The position numbers and the translations under genes were made by a program. A stretch of DNA of 13,555 nt from contig CAKMZG010000029.1 in the NCBI GenBank assembly GCA_929200335.1, positions 4,122 through 17,676 on the forward strand, read 5' to 3'. Shown here piece after piece: positions 1 to 6,868 of this stretch (the first letter of the stretch is position 1; the number at the start of each line of letters is the position of its first letter). This stretch comes from an uncultured Alphaproteobacteria bacterium (GTDB taxonomy: Bacteria; Pseudomonadota; Alphaproteobacteria; Rhizobiales; Rhizobiaceae). The notes beneath the pieces were generated by a model that saw only the letters and a list, made by a program, of their open reading frames with translations, searched no databases and was not told the origin of the DNA.

Positions 1-26
1 AATTTGTGTTTGTTTCGTATTTAGGG

Positions 27-734
27 TCAAAAATCTAGATCTACATAATGGGACACAGGGGGTAATCCGCGTATCTTATCATTTAATAGGGGTCTAAAGG
101 AAGGGCGAGATTTCAAACAGGCATACCATTCTTTCAAAGCGTCATTTTCCGACCATGGCACTTCGCCAAGATAATCTAATACGGATATGGCTGCACCTAC
201 AGATAAATCTGCGTAGGATAGTCTATCGCCGCCCAACCAATCACGGGTTGTAGCTAACCAGCCAAGATATTTAATATGATATTTAATATTGGCACGTGCT
301 GCGCGAATTGCCGTTGAATCTGGCGCACCCCCGCCTTGGTCTCTAGGGATTTGGCTTTTGATAACCCGCTCATGCACCATATAGCGGGTGACTTCATTTT
401 CTAATTTTACCAATACCCAATTCATGATGCGGCGCACTTCTGCACGTTTTGCGGGTGATTCTGGGAATAAGCGACGTTCACGCTTTAATGCGCCACGGGT
501 TTCGTCCAGATATTCAGCAATGACCATTGCTCCACAAATGGGAGCTGTGCCTTGGGCGCCCTGATTTTCTTCAATCAACACGGGTAGTGTATTAGCGGGA
601 TTGAGTTTCAAAAATTCAGAACGGCGCAGCCATGTCAACTCTTCGATAAATTCTACACTTTCTTCATACTCTGATAAAATCAGGCGAATGAAGCGCGAAT
701 CAACAGACATGGTATGGTGATAAAGTTTTAGCAT
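27..734 (-). CDS. fzlA: GST-like cell division protein, FzlA type
   Basis: The 235-residue protein has the two-part layout of the glutathione S-transferase fold: a thioredoxin-like N-terminal part (about residues 1-85, opening MLKLYHHTMSVDSRFIRL, with the cis-Pro region NTLPVLI) and a helical C-terminal part (about 95-215, with the GST-typical stretch DRLSYADLSVGAAI). The extreme C-terminus, PPVSHYVDLDF, is what makes me prefer FzlA. In Caulobacter this FtsZ-binding GST homologue is needed for constriction and has a conserved acidic/aromatic C-terminal tail. It would act in the cytoplasm at the Z-ring and probably not as a detoxifying transferase. It is divergent from uppP, which fits an envelope/division neighbourhood. 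The start is ATG at 732-734, with only a weak GGA seven bases upstream. The stop is TGA at 27-29. A generic GST annotation is the alternative; the family call rests on recalled similarity, not a search. Confidence 0.75.
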   Translation of the reverse strand: MLKLYHHTMSVDSRFIRLILSEYEESVEFIEELTWLRRSEFLKLNPANTLPVLIEENQGAQGTAPICGAMVIAEYLDETRGALKRERRLFPESPAKRAEVRRIMNWVLVKLENEVTRYMVHERVIKSQIPRDQGGGAPDSTAIRAARANIKYHIKYLGWLATTRDWLGGDRLSYADLSVGAAISVLDYLGEVPWSENDALKEWYACLKSRPSFRPLLNDKIRGLPPVSHYVDLDF

Positions 735-767
735 TGTAAGATCCGAAACGATAAGAAGAGCAGCTTA

Positions 768-779
768 ATCAAGCTTGAT
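768..779. promoter_or_regulatory. Perfect 12-bp palindrome in the fzlA/uppP divergent region
   Basis: ATCAAGCTTGAT is a perfect palindrome lying 34 bp from the fzlA start and about 105 bp from the uppP start. Its placement would suit an operator acting on the minus-strand gene. No regulator can be named, and a 12-bp palindrome can occur by chance, so this is a candidate only. Confidence 0.2.
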
Positions 780-884
780 ACGCTCTATTATGCGTGATTA
801 GGGTTAGCAAAATCTTACCAGAATGGATTTTCTTTTAATTATCGGCTAAGAAATCATGATTCAAATTATAGGGATGCATTTCTA

Positions 885-1709
885 ATGTTCATTGAACAAA
901 TTATTGTCCTTGCCATTGTGCAGGGTATAACTGAATTTCTGCCGATTTCTTCGTCAGGCCATTTGGCTTTAGTGCCTGCTTTAACAGGCTGGCCAGATCA
1001 AGGAGTGGTGACAGATATCATGGTACATGTTGGCTCGTTATTCGCAGTTTTGGTATATTTTTGGCGAGATGTGATAAAGCTGATTATTGGGTTTTTTGAG
1101 CTTATCCGCTTTAAAATGACTTTAAATGCTAAAATGGCGCTTTATATCATTTTAGCAACGATTCCTGCGGTAGTTATTGGGCTGGTTTTGAAAAAATCGG
1201 GCTTAATTGACCAAATTCGCACAGTCGAAGTGATTGCATGGAATGCGATTATCTATGGCATTTTGCTTTATGTGGCAGATTTTATTGGTAAGCGAACCAA
1301 AGTGATGGAAGATATGAAACTGCCATCAGCCATAATCATTGGTTGTGCGCAAGCCTTGGCGTTAATCCCAGGCACTAGCCGTTCAGGCATGACCATGACG
1401 GCAGCTCGCTTTTTAGGCTTTGAGCGTGCAGAAGCTGCAAGATTTTCGTTTCTGTTAGGCATTCCTGCCATAGCAGGTGCGGGCATTTTAACGGCTTTAG
1501 AGGCTTGGCAAACCGGCGCAAGTATTCCATCGGGCGCGTTTTTAGCAGCTTTTTTGACGTTTTTCTCTGCCATTGCTGCGATTGCTTTTTTAATGGCTTT
1601 GGTTAAACGTATGAGCTTCTTACCCTTTGTGATTTACCGCGTTTTATTGGGATTATTGCTCTTTGCAATGTTGTATCAGTGGATACCGGGGTTGCCTTCA
1701 ATTAGCTAG
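885..1709 (+). CDS. uppP: Undecaprenyl-diphosphatase (UppP/BacA)
   Basis: This integral membrane enzyme removes a phosphate from undecaprenyl pyrophosphate, recycling the lipid carrier for peptidoglycan and other envelope polymers (EC 3.6.1.27). The family hallmarks are clear in the 274-residue product: the (E/Q)xxxE motif QGITE at residues 13-17, followed by FLPISSSGHL with the catalytic-type His26, and the second signature PGTSRSG at 162-168 with Arg166. Several hydrophobic segments fill the rest, at about 45-60, 86-103, 116-132, 188-205, 215-240 and 247-270. The length is normal for the family (about 265-275). The start is ATG 885, with AGGGA at 870-874 as a somewhat distant ribosome binding site. 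The gene is divergent from the FzlA-like gene and separated from mrp by 93 bp containing a possible terminator. Loss or overexpression in other bacteria alters bacitracin sensitivity. Confidence 0.96.
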   Translation: MFIEQIIVLAIVQGITEFLPISSSGHLALVPALTGWPDQGVVTDIMVHVGSLFAVLVYFWRDVIKLIIGFFELIRFKMTLNAKMALYIILATIPAVVIGLVLKKSGLIDQIRTVEVIAWNAIIYGILLYVADFIGKRTKVMEDMKLPSAIIIGCAQALALIPGTSRSGMTMTAARFLGFERAEAARFSFLLGIPAIAGAGILTALEAWQTGASIPSGAFLAAFLTFFSAIAAIAFLMALVKRMSFLPFVIYRVLLGLLLFAMLYQWIPGLPSIS

Positions 1710-1712
1710 TTA

Positions 1713-1738
1713 AAGCTGATGCTTCCTCTTGCTTTTTT
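1713..1738 (+). terminator. Weak intrinsic terminator candidate after uppP
   Basis: AAAGC at 1713-1717 can pair with GCTTT at 1731-1735, leaving a 13-nt loop, and a run of six T starts at 1733. The stem is short and shares bases with the T-run, so this is weak. It agrees with the 93-bp gap before mrp. Confidence 0.25.
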
Positions 1739-1779
1739 AGCAGAATAGAGGCACGACTAAAACTGAACAATTCCTTGTC

Positions 1780-1785
1780 CTATAT
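1780..1785 (+). promoter_or_regulatory. Possible -10 element ahead of mrp
   Basis: CTATAT matches the -10 hexamer commonly reported for rhizobial housekeeping promoters. It sits 17 bp before the mrp start, so the transcript would have a very short leader. I see no good -35 (CTTGAC-like) element at 16-18 bp upstream, so confidence is low. Confidence 0.22.
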
Positions 1786-1802
1786 GTAAGAAAGATAAAA
1801 CA

Positions 1803-2990
1803 ATGGGCGAAATAACAAAACAACAGATTTTAGATGCTTTAAAAAAGGTCAAAGGGCCTGATGTAGAAGGCGATTTAGTTTCTCTGGGGCTTGTATCAGA
1901 TGTATTTATCACAGATGGCAAAGTGATGTTTTCCATTACAGTGCCTGCCAATCGTGCTGAAGAGCTGGAGCCGCTTCGTCAAGCTGCGCAAAAAATGGTT
2001 GAGAGTATTGATGGCGTTGAAAAGGCTATGGTTGCTTTAACTGCTGAGCGAAAAGCTGGTGATGCGCCAACTCACGCAACGGCGCGCCCTGCACCTAGGC
2101 CTGCACAAATGGGTGATGTGCCGCCTCCTATGGCTGCCCAAGCTGGTGGAGCCGCTGGAGCTGGTGCACAACAATCGCAAAAACCAGATGTTGAAGGCAT
2201 TACCTCTATTATCGCAGTTGCATCAGGCAAGGGCGGTGTTGGTAAATCTACCACATCGGTAAACCTTGCTCTTGGGCTTCAAGCACTTGGTATGCGCGTT
2301 GGTATTTTGGATGCTGATATTTATGGCCCATCTATGCCACGCCTTTTAGGTATTACTGATAAACCAGAAGCTAAGGGACGGGTTTTAACGCCGCTTGAAG
2401 GTTTTGGCTTAAAAGTCATGTCTATGGGCTTTTTGGTAGAAGAAGAAACCCCGATGATTTGGCGTGGTCCAATGGTAATCTCAGCCCTTACGCAAATGCT
2501 GCGCGAAGTAGATTGGGCGCCGCTTGATGTTTTGGTGGTTGATATGCCACCTGGCACGGGTGATGCACAATTAACTATGGCACAACAGGTGCCGCTTGCA
2601 GGTGCAGTGATTGTGTCAACACCGCAAGATTTAGCCTTAATTGATGCGCGCAAAGGCTTGAACATGTTCCGCAAAGTAGATGTACCAATTCTTGGTATTA
2701 TTGAAAATATGAGTACCTTTATTTGTCCTAAATGTGGCGAGCGCTCTGATATCTTTGGTCATGGTGGCGCACAAGAAGAGGCCGAGCGTTTAGGTATTCC
2801 ATTTTTGGGCGCTATTCCGCTTCATATGGATATTCGTAAAAATGCTGATGGTGGTACGCCAATTGTTGCTAGCCATAGCGATAGCGAACATGCTGAAATC
2901 TATAAGGCCATTGCAGCTCAGGTTGCTTTGCGCATAGAACAAGAAAAAGAATTGGCAGGAGAAACAGCGCCTAAAATTGTTATCGAATAA
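1803..2990 (+). CDS. mrp: Mrp/ApbC/NBP35-family Fe-S cluster carrier ATPase
   Basis: This cytoplasmic P-loop ATPase is thought to carry and transfer [4Fe-4S] clusters to target enzymes. The 395 residues divide into an N-terminal MIP18/DUF59-like domain (about 1-85, ending IDGVEKAMVALTAERK), a Pro/Ala/Gly-rich linker (about 88-127) and the Mrp ATPase domain. The ATPase domain shows the deviant Walker A SGKGGVGKST at 141-150, the Asp-bearing DADIYGPSMPRL at 170-182, DMPPGTGD at 247-254 and the paired cysteines CPKC at 308-311 that bridge a cluster in Mrp/NBP35 dimers. The linker is typical of alphaproteobacterial Mrp. The start is ATG 1803, after purine-rich AAGAAAG at 1788-1794. It probably heads the gene run to thiE, with mobB 23 bp downstream. 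AroB and AroK need no Fe-S cluster, so co-location need not mean shared substrate. Confidence 0.95.
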   Translation: MGEITKQQILDALKKVKGPDVEGDLVSLGLVSDVFITDGKVMFSITVPANRAEELEPLRQAAQKMVESIDGVEKAMVALTAERKAGDAPTHATARPAPRPAQMGDVPPPMAAQAGGAAGAGAQQSQKPDVEGITSIIAVASGKGGVGKSTTSVNLALGLQALGMRVGILDADIYGPSMPRLLGITDKPEAKGRVLTPLEGFGLKVMSMGFLVEEETPMIWRGPMVISALTQMLREVDWAPLDVLVVDMPPGTGDAQLTMAQQVPLAGAVIVSTPQDLALIDARKGLNMFRKVDVPILGIIENMSTFICPKCGERSDIFGHGGAQEEAERLGIPFLGAIPLHMDIRKNADGGTPIVASHSDSEHAEIYKAIAAQVALRIEQEKELAGETAPKIVIE

Positions 2991-3013
2991 ATATTTAGGT
3001 CTGAATTAAAGAT

Positions 3014-3520
3014 ATGGCAAAAGTATTTGGTATTGTGGGTTGGAAAAACTCAGGCAAAACGACAATGGTGGTAGAGCTGGTTAAGGCTTTTCGCGCGGAG
3101 GGCTATCGTGTTTCAACGGTTAAACATGCTCACCATGTGTTCGATGTGGATCACAAGGGCACTGATAGCTATAAGCACCGTGAGGCAGGCGCTGCGGAAG
3201 TGGTTTTAGTCTCTCGTAACCGCTGGGTATTATTGCATGAGTTGCGTGATGAGGAAGAGCCAACTCTTGCTGATATGATGGAAAAGTTAGAGCCTAGTGA
3301 TTTAGTTTTGGTTGAAGGCTTTAAGAGCGATGATCATCCAAAGTTGGAGGTTCTGCGTAAAGAAACTTTAAGAGATCATCCCATTTGGGAAGTTGATGAT
3401 ACCATCAAGGCAGTGGTAAGCGATGATGTTGCAGCGGATGAAAATTGCAATTTACCTGTATTTTCACCCAGTGATGTAACTAGCATTGTTAAATTCATTA
3501 AGGATTATGTGCAATTATAA
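3014..3520 (+). CDS. mobB: Molybdopterin-guanine dinucleotide biosynthesis adapter MobB
   Basis: MobB is a GTP-binding adapter that assists MobA in attaching GMP to molybdopterin for bis-MGD enzymes. The 168-residue protein begins with the P-loop GWKNSGKTT (residues 9-17), followed by STVKHAHHVFDVDHKGTDSY (34-53) with HREAGA just after, and LVEGFK at 99-104, all typical of MobB. Length matches the family (about 165-175). The start is ATG 3014 with weak purine-rich AAAGA upstream. It lies 23 bp after mrp and 37 bp before the longest form of aroK, so it is probably co-transcribed. No mobA, moa, moe or molybdoenzyme gene is present here, so the gene is separated from its usual pathway partners. 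MobB is dispensable for cofactor synthesis in E. coli, so function cannot be judged from context. Confidence 0.92.
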   Translation: MAKVFGIVGWKNSGKTTMVVELVKAFRAEGYRVSTVKHAHHVFDVDHKGTDSYKHREAGAAEVVLVSRNRWVLLHELRDEEEPTLADMMEKLEPSDLVLVEGFKSDDHPKLEVLRKETLRDHPIWEVDDTIKAVVSDDVAADENCNLPVFSPSDVTSIVKFIKDYVQL

Positions 3521-3557
3521 GCCTATGATGTTTGATTAGTCATATGATATTGGTTGT

Positions 3558-4154
3558 GTGGAGTTGGGTTTGAGTAATTTTAAAATGAATATAGAGCCAG
3601 AGTTGGTAAAAAGCGCGCTTTCTGCTTTAAATGGCCGCTCTCTTGTTCTTGTTGGCATGATGGGTGTTGGTAAATCCAGCATCGGAAAGCGTGTTGCGGC
3701 AACCTTGGAGTTGCCATTCTTTGATTCAGATAATGAGATTGAAGCAGCCGCTAATATGCCGATTACGGATATTTTTGAAACCTATGGCGAGGATCATTTT
3801 CGTTCAGGCGAGCAGCGGGTTATTGAACGCTTAATTGAGCCGCCACAGAAGGTTTTGGCAACTGGTGGTGGCGCTTTTATTAATGATGAAACCCGTCAAT
3901 TAATTAAGGAAAAATCTTGCTCCATCTGGCTGACGGCGGAATTTGATCTGCTAATGAAGCGGGTTCGCAAGCGTGCCACAAGACCCTTGTTAAAAAAGCC
4001 AAACCCTGAGCAAATCATGCGCGATTTATTAGAGGTACGCAGCCCCATTTATGCTCAAGCTAATTTACAGGTGGAAAGCCGCAATGTCCCCCATGAGGTG
4101 GTTGTGTGTGAGGTGATAGATGGCATTATTGCGCACTTTGAGAAAACAAAATAA
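3558..4154 (+). CDS. aroK: Shikimate kinase (AroK)
   Basis: Shikimate kinase phosphorylates shikimate at the 3-hydroxyl using ATP, step five of the chorismate pathway. Counting from GTG 3558, the P-loop GMMGVGKS is at residues 33-40, the substrate/Mg motif DSD at 56-58, the shikimate-binding Arg in HFRSGE at 80-85, the ATGGGA glycine motif at 101-106, and a lid arginine in RATRPLL. The start is unclear. No ATG lies near the N-terminus except residue 10 (3585), which has no good SD. TTG at 3570 has GGAG (3560-3563) six bases upstream, the best spacing. GTG 3558 has no SD. The N-terminal extension before the P-loop is normal for Hyphomicrobiales AroK with any of these. It stops 3 bp before aroB, and aroK-aroB followed by the CNNM gene is a familiar alphaproteobacterial order. 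Confidence 0.95.
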   Translation: MELGLSNFKMNIEPELVKSALSALNGRSLVLVGMMGVGKSSIGKRVAATLELPFFDSDNEIEAAANMPITDIFETYGEDHFRSGEQRVIERLIEPPQKVLATGGGAFINDETRQLIKEKSCSIWLTAEFDLLMKRVRKRATRPLLKKPNPEQIMRDLLEVRSPIYAQANLQVESRNVPHEVVVCEVIDGIIAHFEKTK

Positions 4155-4157
4155 GCA

Positions 4158-5285
4158 ATGAGAAATCAAATGGCAGATGTAGAAAAAGTACGGGTAGATT
4201 TAAACGATCGCAGTTATGATATTCATATTGGCTCAGATTTAATCACTAATGCAGGGCAATTGATTCATGAAGCGGTGGGCGATGTCAAAGCCATTGTAAT
4301 TTCTGATGAAAATGTGTTTCCACTTTATGGCGAGGCGCTGAAAAAATCTTTAGATGGTGCAGGTATAGATAGCATCTCTGTCGTTGTGCCAGCAGGTGAG
4401 CCGAGCAAAAGCTTTGATCAATTGATGCATTGCGTAGATGCAGTTTTAGCAGCAAAATTAGAGCGCGGTGATATCGTTATTGCTTTGGGCGGTGGTGTAA
4501 TTGGTGATCTGGCGGGTTTTGTGGCTGGCATCGTGCGTCGTGGCATGGGGTTGGTACAAATCCCAACCTCTCTGCTTGCTCAGGTAGATTCTTCCGTAGG
4601 TGGCAAAACAGGGATAAATTCCCCCCATGGCAAAAATCTTATTGGCGTGTTCCATCAACCCAAACTGGTTATAGCTGATACGGATGTTTTGAAGACTTTA
4701 TCTAAGCGTGAATTTACCGCAGGCTATGCAGAGGTCACTAAATATGGTTTGATTGATAAGCCCGATTTTTTCCATTGGCTTTGTGATAACTGGCAGGATG
4801 TTTTTGGATTTGGCGATGGGCTTACAACAGCCATTGCCCAGAGTTGTCGCGCCAAAGCTGATGTGGTGAAAAAGGATGAATTTGAGGGCAGTGTTCGTGC
4901 GCTTTTAAATCTTGGCCATACTTTTGGCCATGCCTTAGAGGCGGCTGTTAAATATGACAGCAGTAGACTTGTTCATGGCGAAGGTGTTGCCATTGGTATG
5001 GTGCAAGCCCATCAATTTTCCAATCGGATGAATTTATGCGATAGTGATAGTGTAAACAAAGTTATTGAGCATTTAAATGAAGTTGGGTTACCAACTCGGG
5101 TTGATCAAATTCCAGGCGATATGCTGCCAGCAGAAAAACTATTGAAAACCATGTTTCAAGATAAAAAAGTTTCTAAAGGTGCCTTAACTTTTATTTTAAC
5201 ACGAGGACTAGGCGAGAGCTTTATTGCAAAGGATGTTGTTGCAGGCGAAGTTTTGTCATTCTTGAAAGAAAATATTAAAGGATAA
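4158..5285 (+). CDS. aroB: 3-dehydroquinate synthase (AroB)
   Basis: This cytoplasmic enzyme converts DAHP to 3-dehydroquinate with bound NAD+ and a divalent metal, step two of the shikimate pathway. The 375 residues carry VPAGEPSKS at 77-85, the nucleotide-binding GGGVIGD at 111-117, IPTSLLAQVDSSVGGKTGIN at 135-154, and the three expected metal ligands: Glu192 (in AEVTKYG), His254 (first His of GHTFGHALE) and His273 (HGEGVAIG). The 17- to 19-residue spacing of the two His agrees with E. coli AroB (His247/His264). The length suits the alphaproteobacterial form. ATG 4158 is three bases after the aroK stop, implying translational coupling. ATG 4170, preceded by GAGAAA, is an alternative that trims four residues. 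The next gene starts 8 bp after its stop. Confidence 0.97.
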   Translation: MRNQMADVEKVRVDLNDRSYDIHIGSDLITNAGQLIHEAVGDVKAIVISDENVFPLYGEALKKSLDGAGIDSISVVVPAGEPSKSFDQLMHCVDAVLAAKLERGDIVIALGGGVIGDLAGFVAGIVRRGMGLVQIPTSLLAQVDSSVGGKTGINSPHGKNLIGVFHQPKLVIADTDVLKTLSKREFTAGYAEVTKYGLIDKPDFFHWLCDNWQDVFGFGDGLTTAIAQSCRAKADVVKKDEFEGSVRALLNLGHTFGHALEAAVKYDSSRLVHGEGVAIGMVQAHQFSNRMNLCDSDSVNKVIEHLNEVGLPTRVDQIPGDMLPAEKLLKTMFQDKKVSKGALTFILTRGLGESFIAKDVVAGEVLSFLKENIKG

Positions 5286-5293
5286 AATTTTAA

Positions 5294-6595
5294 ATGAGTT
5301 TAGCGCTTTTATTACTCATACTTTTAATCATTCTCTTGATTGGTTGTTCGGCCTTTTTTTCAGGGTCTGAGACGGCTTTAACCGCAGCATCACGCGCGCG
5401 GATGCATACGATTTCAAAAAACTCTGAAAAGAATACTGAAAAAAACAAACAGGCAACTAGAGCAGATTTAGTCACTGAGCTTTTAGCGCGCCGTGATAGA
5501 TTGATCGGTGCGTTGTTACTGGGCAATAATATGGTCAATATTTTGGCCTCAGCACTTGCAACATCTGTATTTATAACACTTTTTGGTGAGAGTGGTGTTT
5601 TAATTGCTACATTGGTTATGACCATTGTAGTGGTGATTTTTGCAGAAGTTCTACCCAAATCATGGGCAATATCTAATCCTGATAATTTTGCCTTATCAGT
5701 GGCACCAATCATTAATGTTATTGTTAAAATTTTTGGCCCTTTGGTAAGTGTGATTAATGCCATTGTGCGCTGGGTTTTAGCGCGCTTTGGCTTGAAACTA
5801 GATGAAGATGGCTCAATGCTATCTGCCCATGATGAATTGCGCGGTACTGTGGAAGTTTTGCACCGCGATGGTTCATTCGTTAAAGATGATCGCGATCGCT
5901 TAGGCGGCGTATTAGATTTGCATGAGTTGGAAATTTCAGATGTAATGGTTCACAGAACGAATATGGAAACCATTAATCTGGAGGATAAACCAGAAGATAT
6001 CATCAATCAGGTATTAAAAAGCCCTTATTCACGATTAGCCATATGGAAAGATAATTTTGACAATATCTTGGGTGTTATTCACGTTAAAGACTTATTACGT
6101 GCTATGGCGACCAAAGATAATGACCCTGCTAAGGTTGATATATTAAAAATTGCAGCAAAACCGTGGTATGTGCCGGAAACCACATCTTTAAAAGATCAGT
6201 TGAATGCTTTCTTGCGTAAAAAAGCTCATTTTGCTTTGGTTGTCGATGAATATGGCGAAGTTGAGGGCATGGTAACCCTTGAAGATATCTTGGAAGAAAT
6301 CGTGGGTGAAATTGCCGATGAACATGATGAGGAACTGCAAGGGGTGAGCTTGGAGCCGGATGGTTCTGTTGTGGTGGAAGGTTCTACCTCTATTCGTGAT
6401 CTCAACCGCGCATTGGATTGGGAGCTGCCCGATGAAGAGGCTACAACCATTGCGGGTCTTGTTATCCATGAAACTCAGATGATTCCCGATGAAAAACAAG
6501 CCTTTACGTTTTATGGCAAACGCTTTGTAGTTTTAAAGCGTGAGCGCAATCGCATCACACAACTTCGGGTACGTGCATTAAAGGGAGCAAGTTAA
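5294..6595 (+). CDS. CNNM/CorC (HlyC/CorC) family membrane protein with CBS pair
   Basis: Probably an inner-membrane protein for divalent cation (Mg2+/Co2+) handling. The 433 residues show a CNNM (DUF21) domain at about 1-175 with membrane segments near 4-23, 70-97, 102-122 and 132-163, and signature stretches FSGSETALTAASRAR (22-36), GNNMVNI (77-83) and FAEVLPKS (116-123). A CBS pair follows (about 213-275 and 288-342, with VDEYGEVEGMVTLEDILEEI at 317-336), then a CorC/HlyC C-terminal domain (about 350-428). The older label 'hemolysin' for this family is misleading. Placement right after aroB, 8 bp from its stop, is common in Hyphomicrobiales. Only weak SD-like sequence (AAAGGATA, inside the aroB end) precedes ATG 5294, suggesting coupling to aroB. 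Transport itself is inferred from family members, where specificity is still debated. Confidence 0.92.
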   Translation: MSLALLLLILLIILLIGCSAFFSGSETALTAASRARMHTISKNSEKNTEKNKQATRADLVTELLARRDRLIGALLLGNNMVNILASALATSVFITLFGESGVLIATLVMTIVVVIFAEVLPKSWAISNPDNFALSVAPIINVIVKIFGPLVSVINAIVRWVLARFGLKLDEDGSMLSAHDELRGTVEVLHRDGSFVKDDRDRLGGVLDLHELEISDVMVHRTNMETINLEDKPEDIINQVLKSPYSRLAIWKDNFDNILGVIHVKDLLRAMATKDNDPAKVDILKIAAKPWYVPETTSLKDQLNAFLRKKAHFALVVDEYGEVEGMVTLEDILEEIVGEIADEHDEELQGVSLEPDGSVVVEGSTSIRDLNRALDWELPDEEATTIAGLVIHETQMIPDEKQAFTFYGKRFVVLKRERNRITQLRVRALKGAS

Positions 6596-6609
6596 AATCT
6601 TGATATAAG

Positions 6610-6861
6610 ATGGTAAAAAAACCAATAGATGAAAATAAAGAAGAAGCCGAGCGTATTTTAAGACAAGTGGATCGTGAATCTGCTGGCGTCGTAGATAGTC
6701 ATATGTCTACTAGCGTTGAAAAAATGAAAAAACATTTTTCAGGTGCTGATAATCCAGAGGATGACCATGTAGAGATTTGGGGCAAGCGCATAGGGCGTTT
6801 TTTATCAGTAATTTTTGCAATCTATTTGGTCTATACGCTTTATAATTTTTTCATGAGATAG
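6610..6861 (+). CDS. Small single-TM protein of unknown function
   Basis: I cannot assign a function. The 83 residues have a charged N-terminal two thirds (about 1-56, Lys/Glu/Asp-rich, with a likely helix ENKEEAERILRQVDRES at 8-24), a basic-aromatic junction EIWGKRIGR (55-63) and one C-terminal hydrophobic segment (about 64-82) ending FFMR. This predicts a tail-anchored inner-membrane protein with the N-terminus in the cytoplasm. The pattern EAERIL...RES...DD..EIWGKRIGR resembles conserved hypothetical proteins I recall from Hyphomicrobiales, so it is probably a real gene and not a chance frame. Coding status is supported by tight packing: 14 bp after the CNNM gene and 7 bp before the PdxY-type gene, same strand. 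The SD before ATG 6610 is poor. A role alongside the upstream CNNM membrane protein is possible but purely positional. Confidence 0.75.
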   Translation: MVKKPIDENKEEAERILRQVDRESAGVVDSHMSTSVEKMKKHFSGADNPEDDHVEIWGKRIGRFLSVIFAIYLVYTLYNFFMR

Positions 6862-6868
6862 GCGCATC

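Noticed and set aside
2072..2674. Long open frames on the opposite strand and in another frame within mrp
   Set aside because: They lie wholly inside the clearly coding mrp frame and show no recognisable family pattern.
5290..5763. 157-codon open frame antisense to the CNNM gene start
   Set aside because: It mirrors the hydrophobic codons of the real gene, overlaps it fully and has no start context.
5294..6595. Calling the CNNM/CorC protein a hemolysin or toxin
   Set aside because: The domains (CNNM, CBS pair, CorC/HlyC) are those of a cation-handling membrane protein; the hemolysin name is historical.
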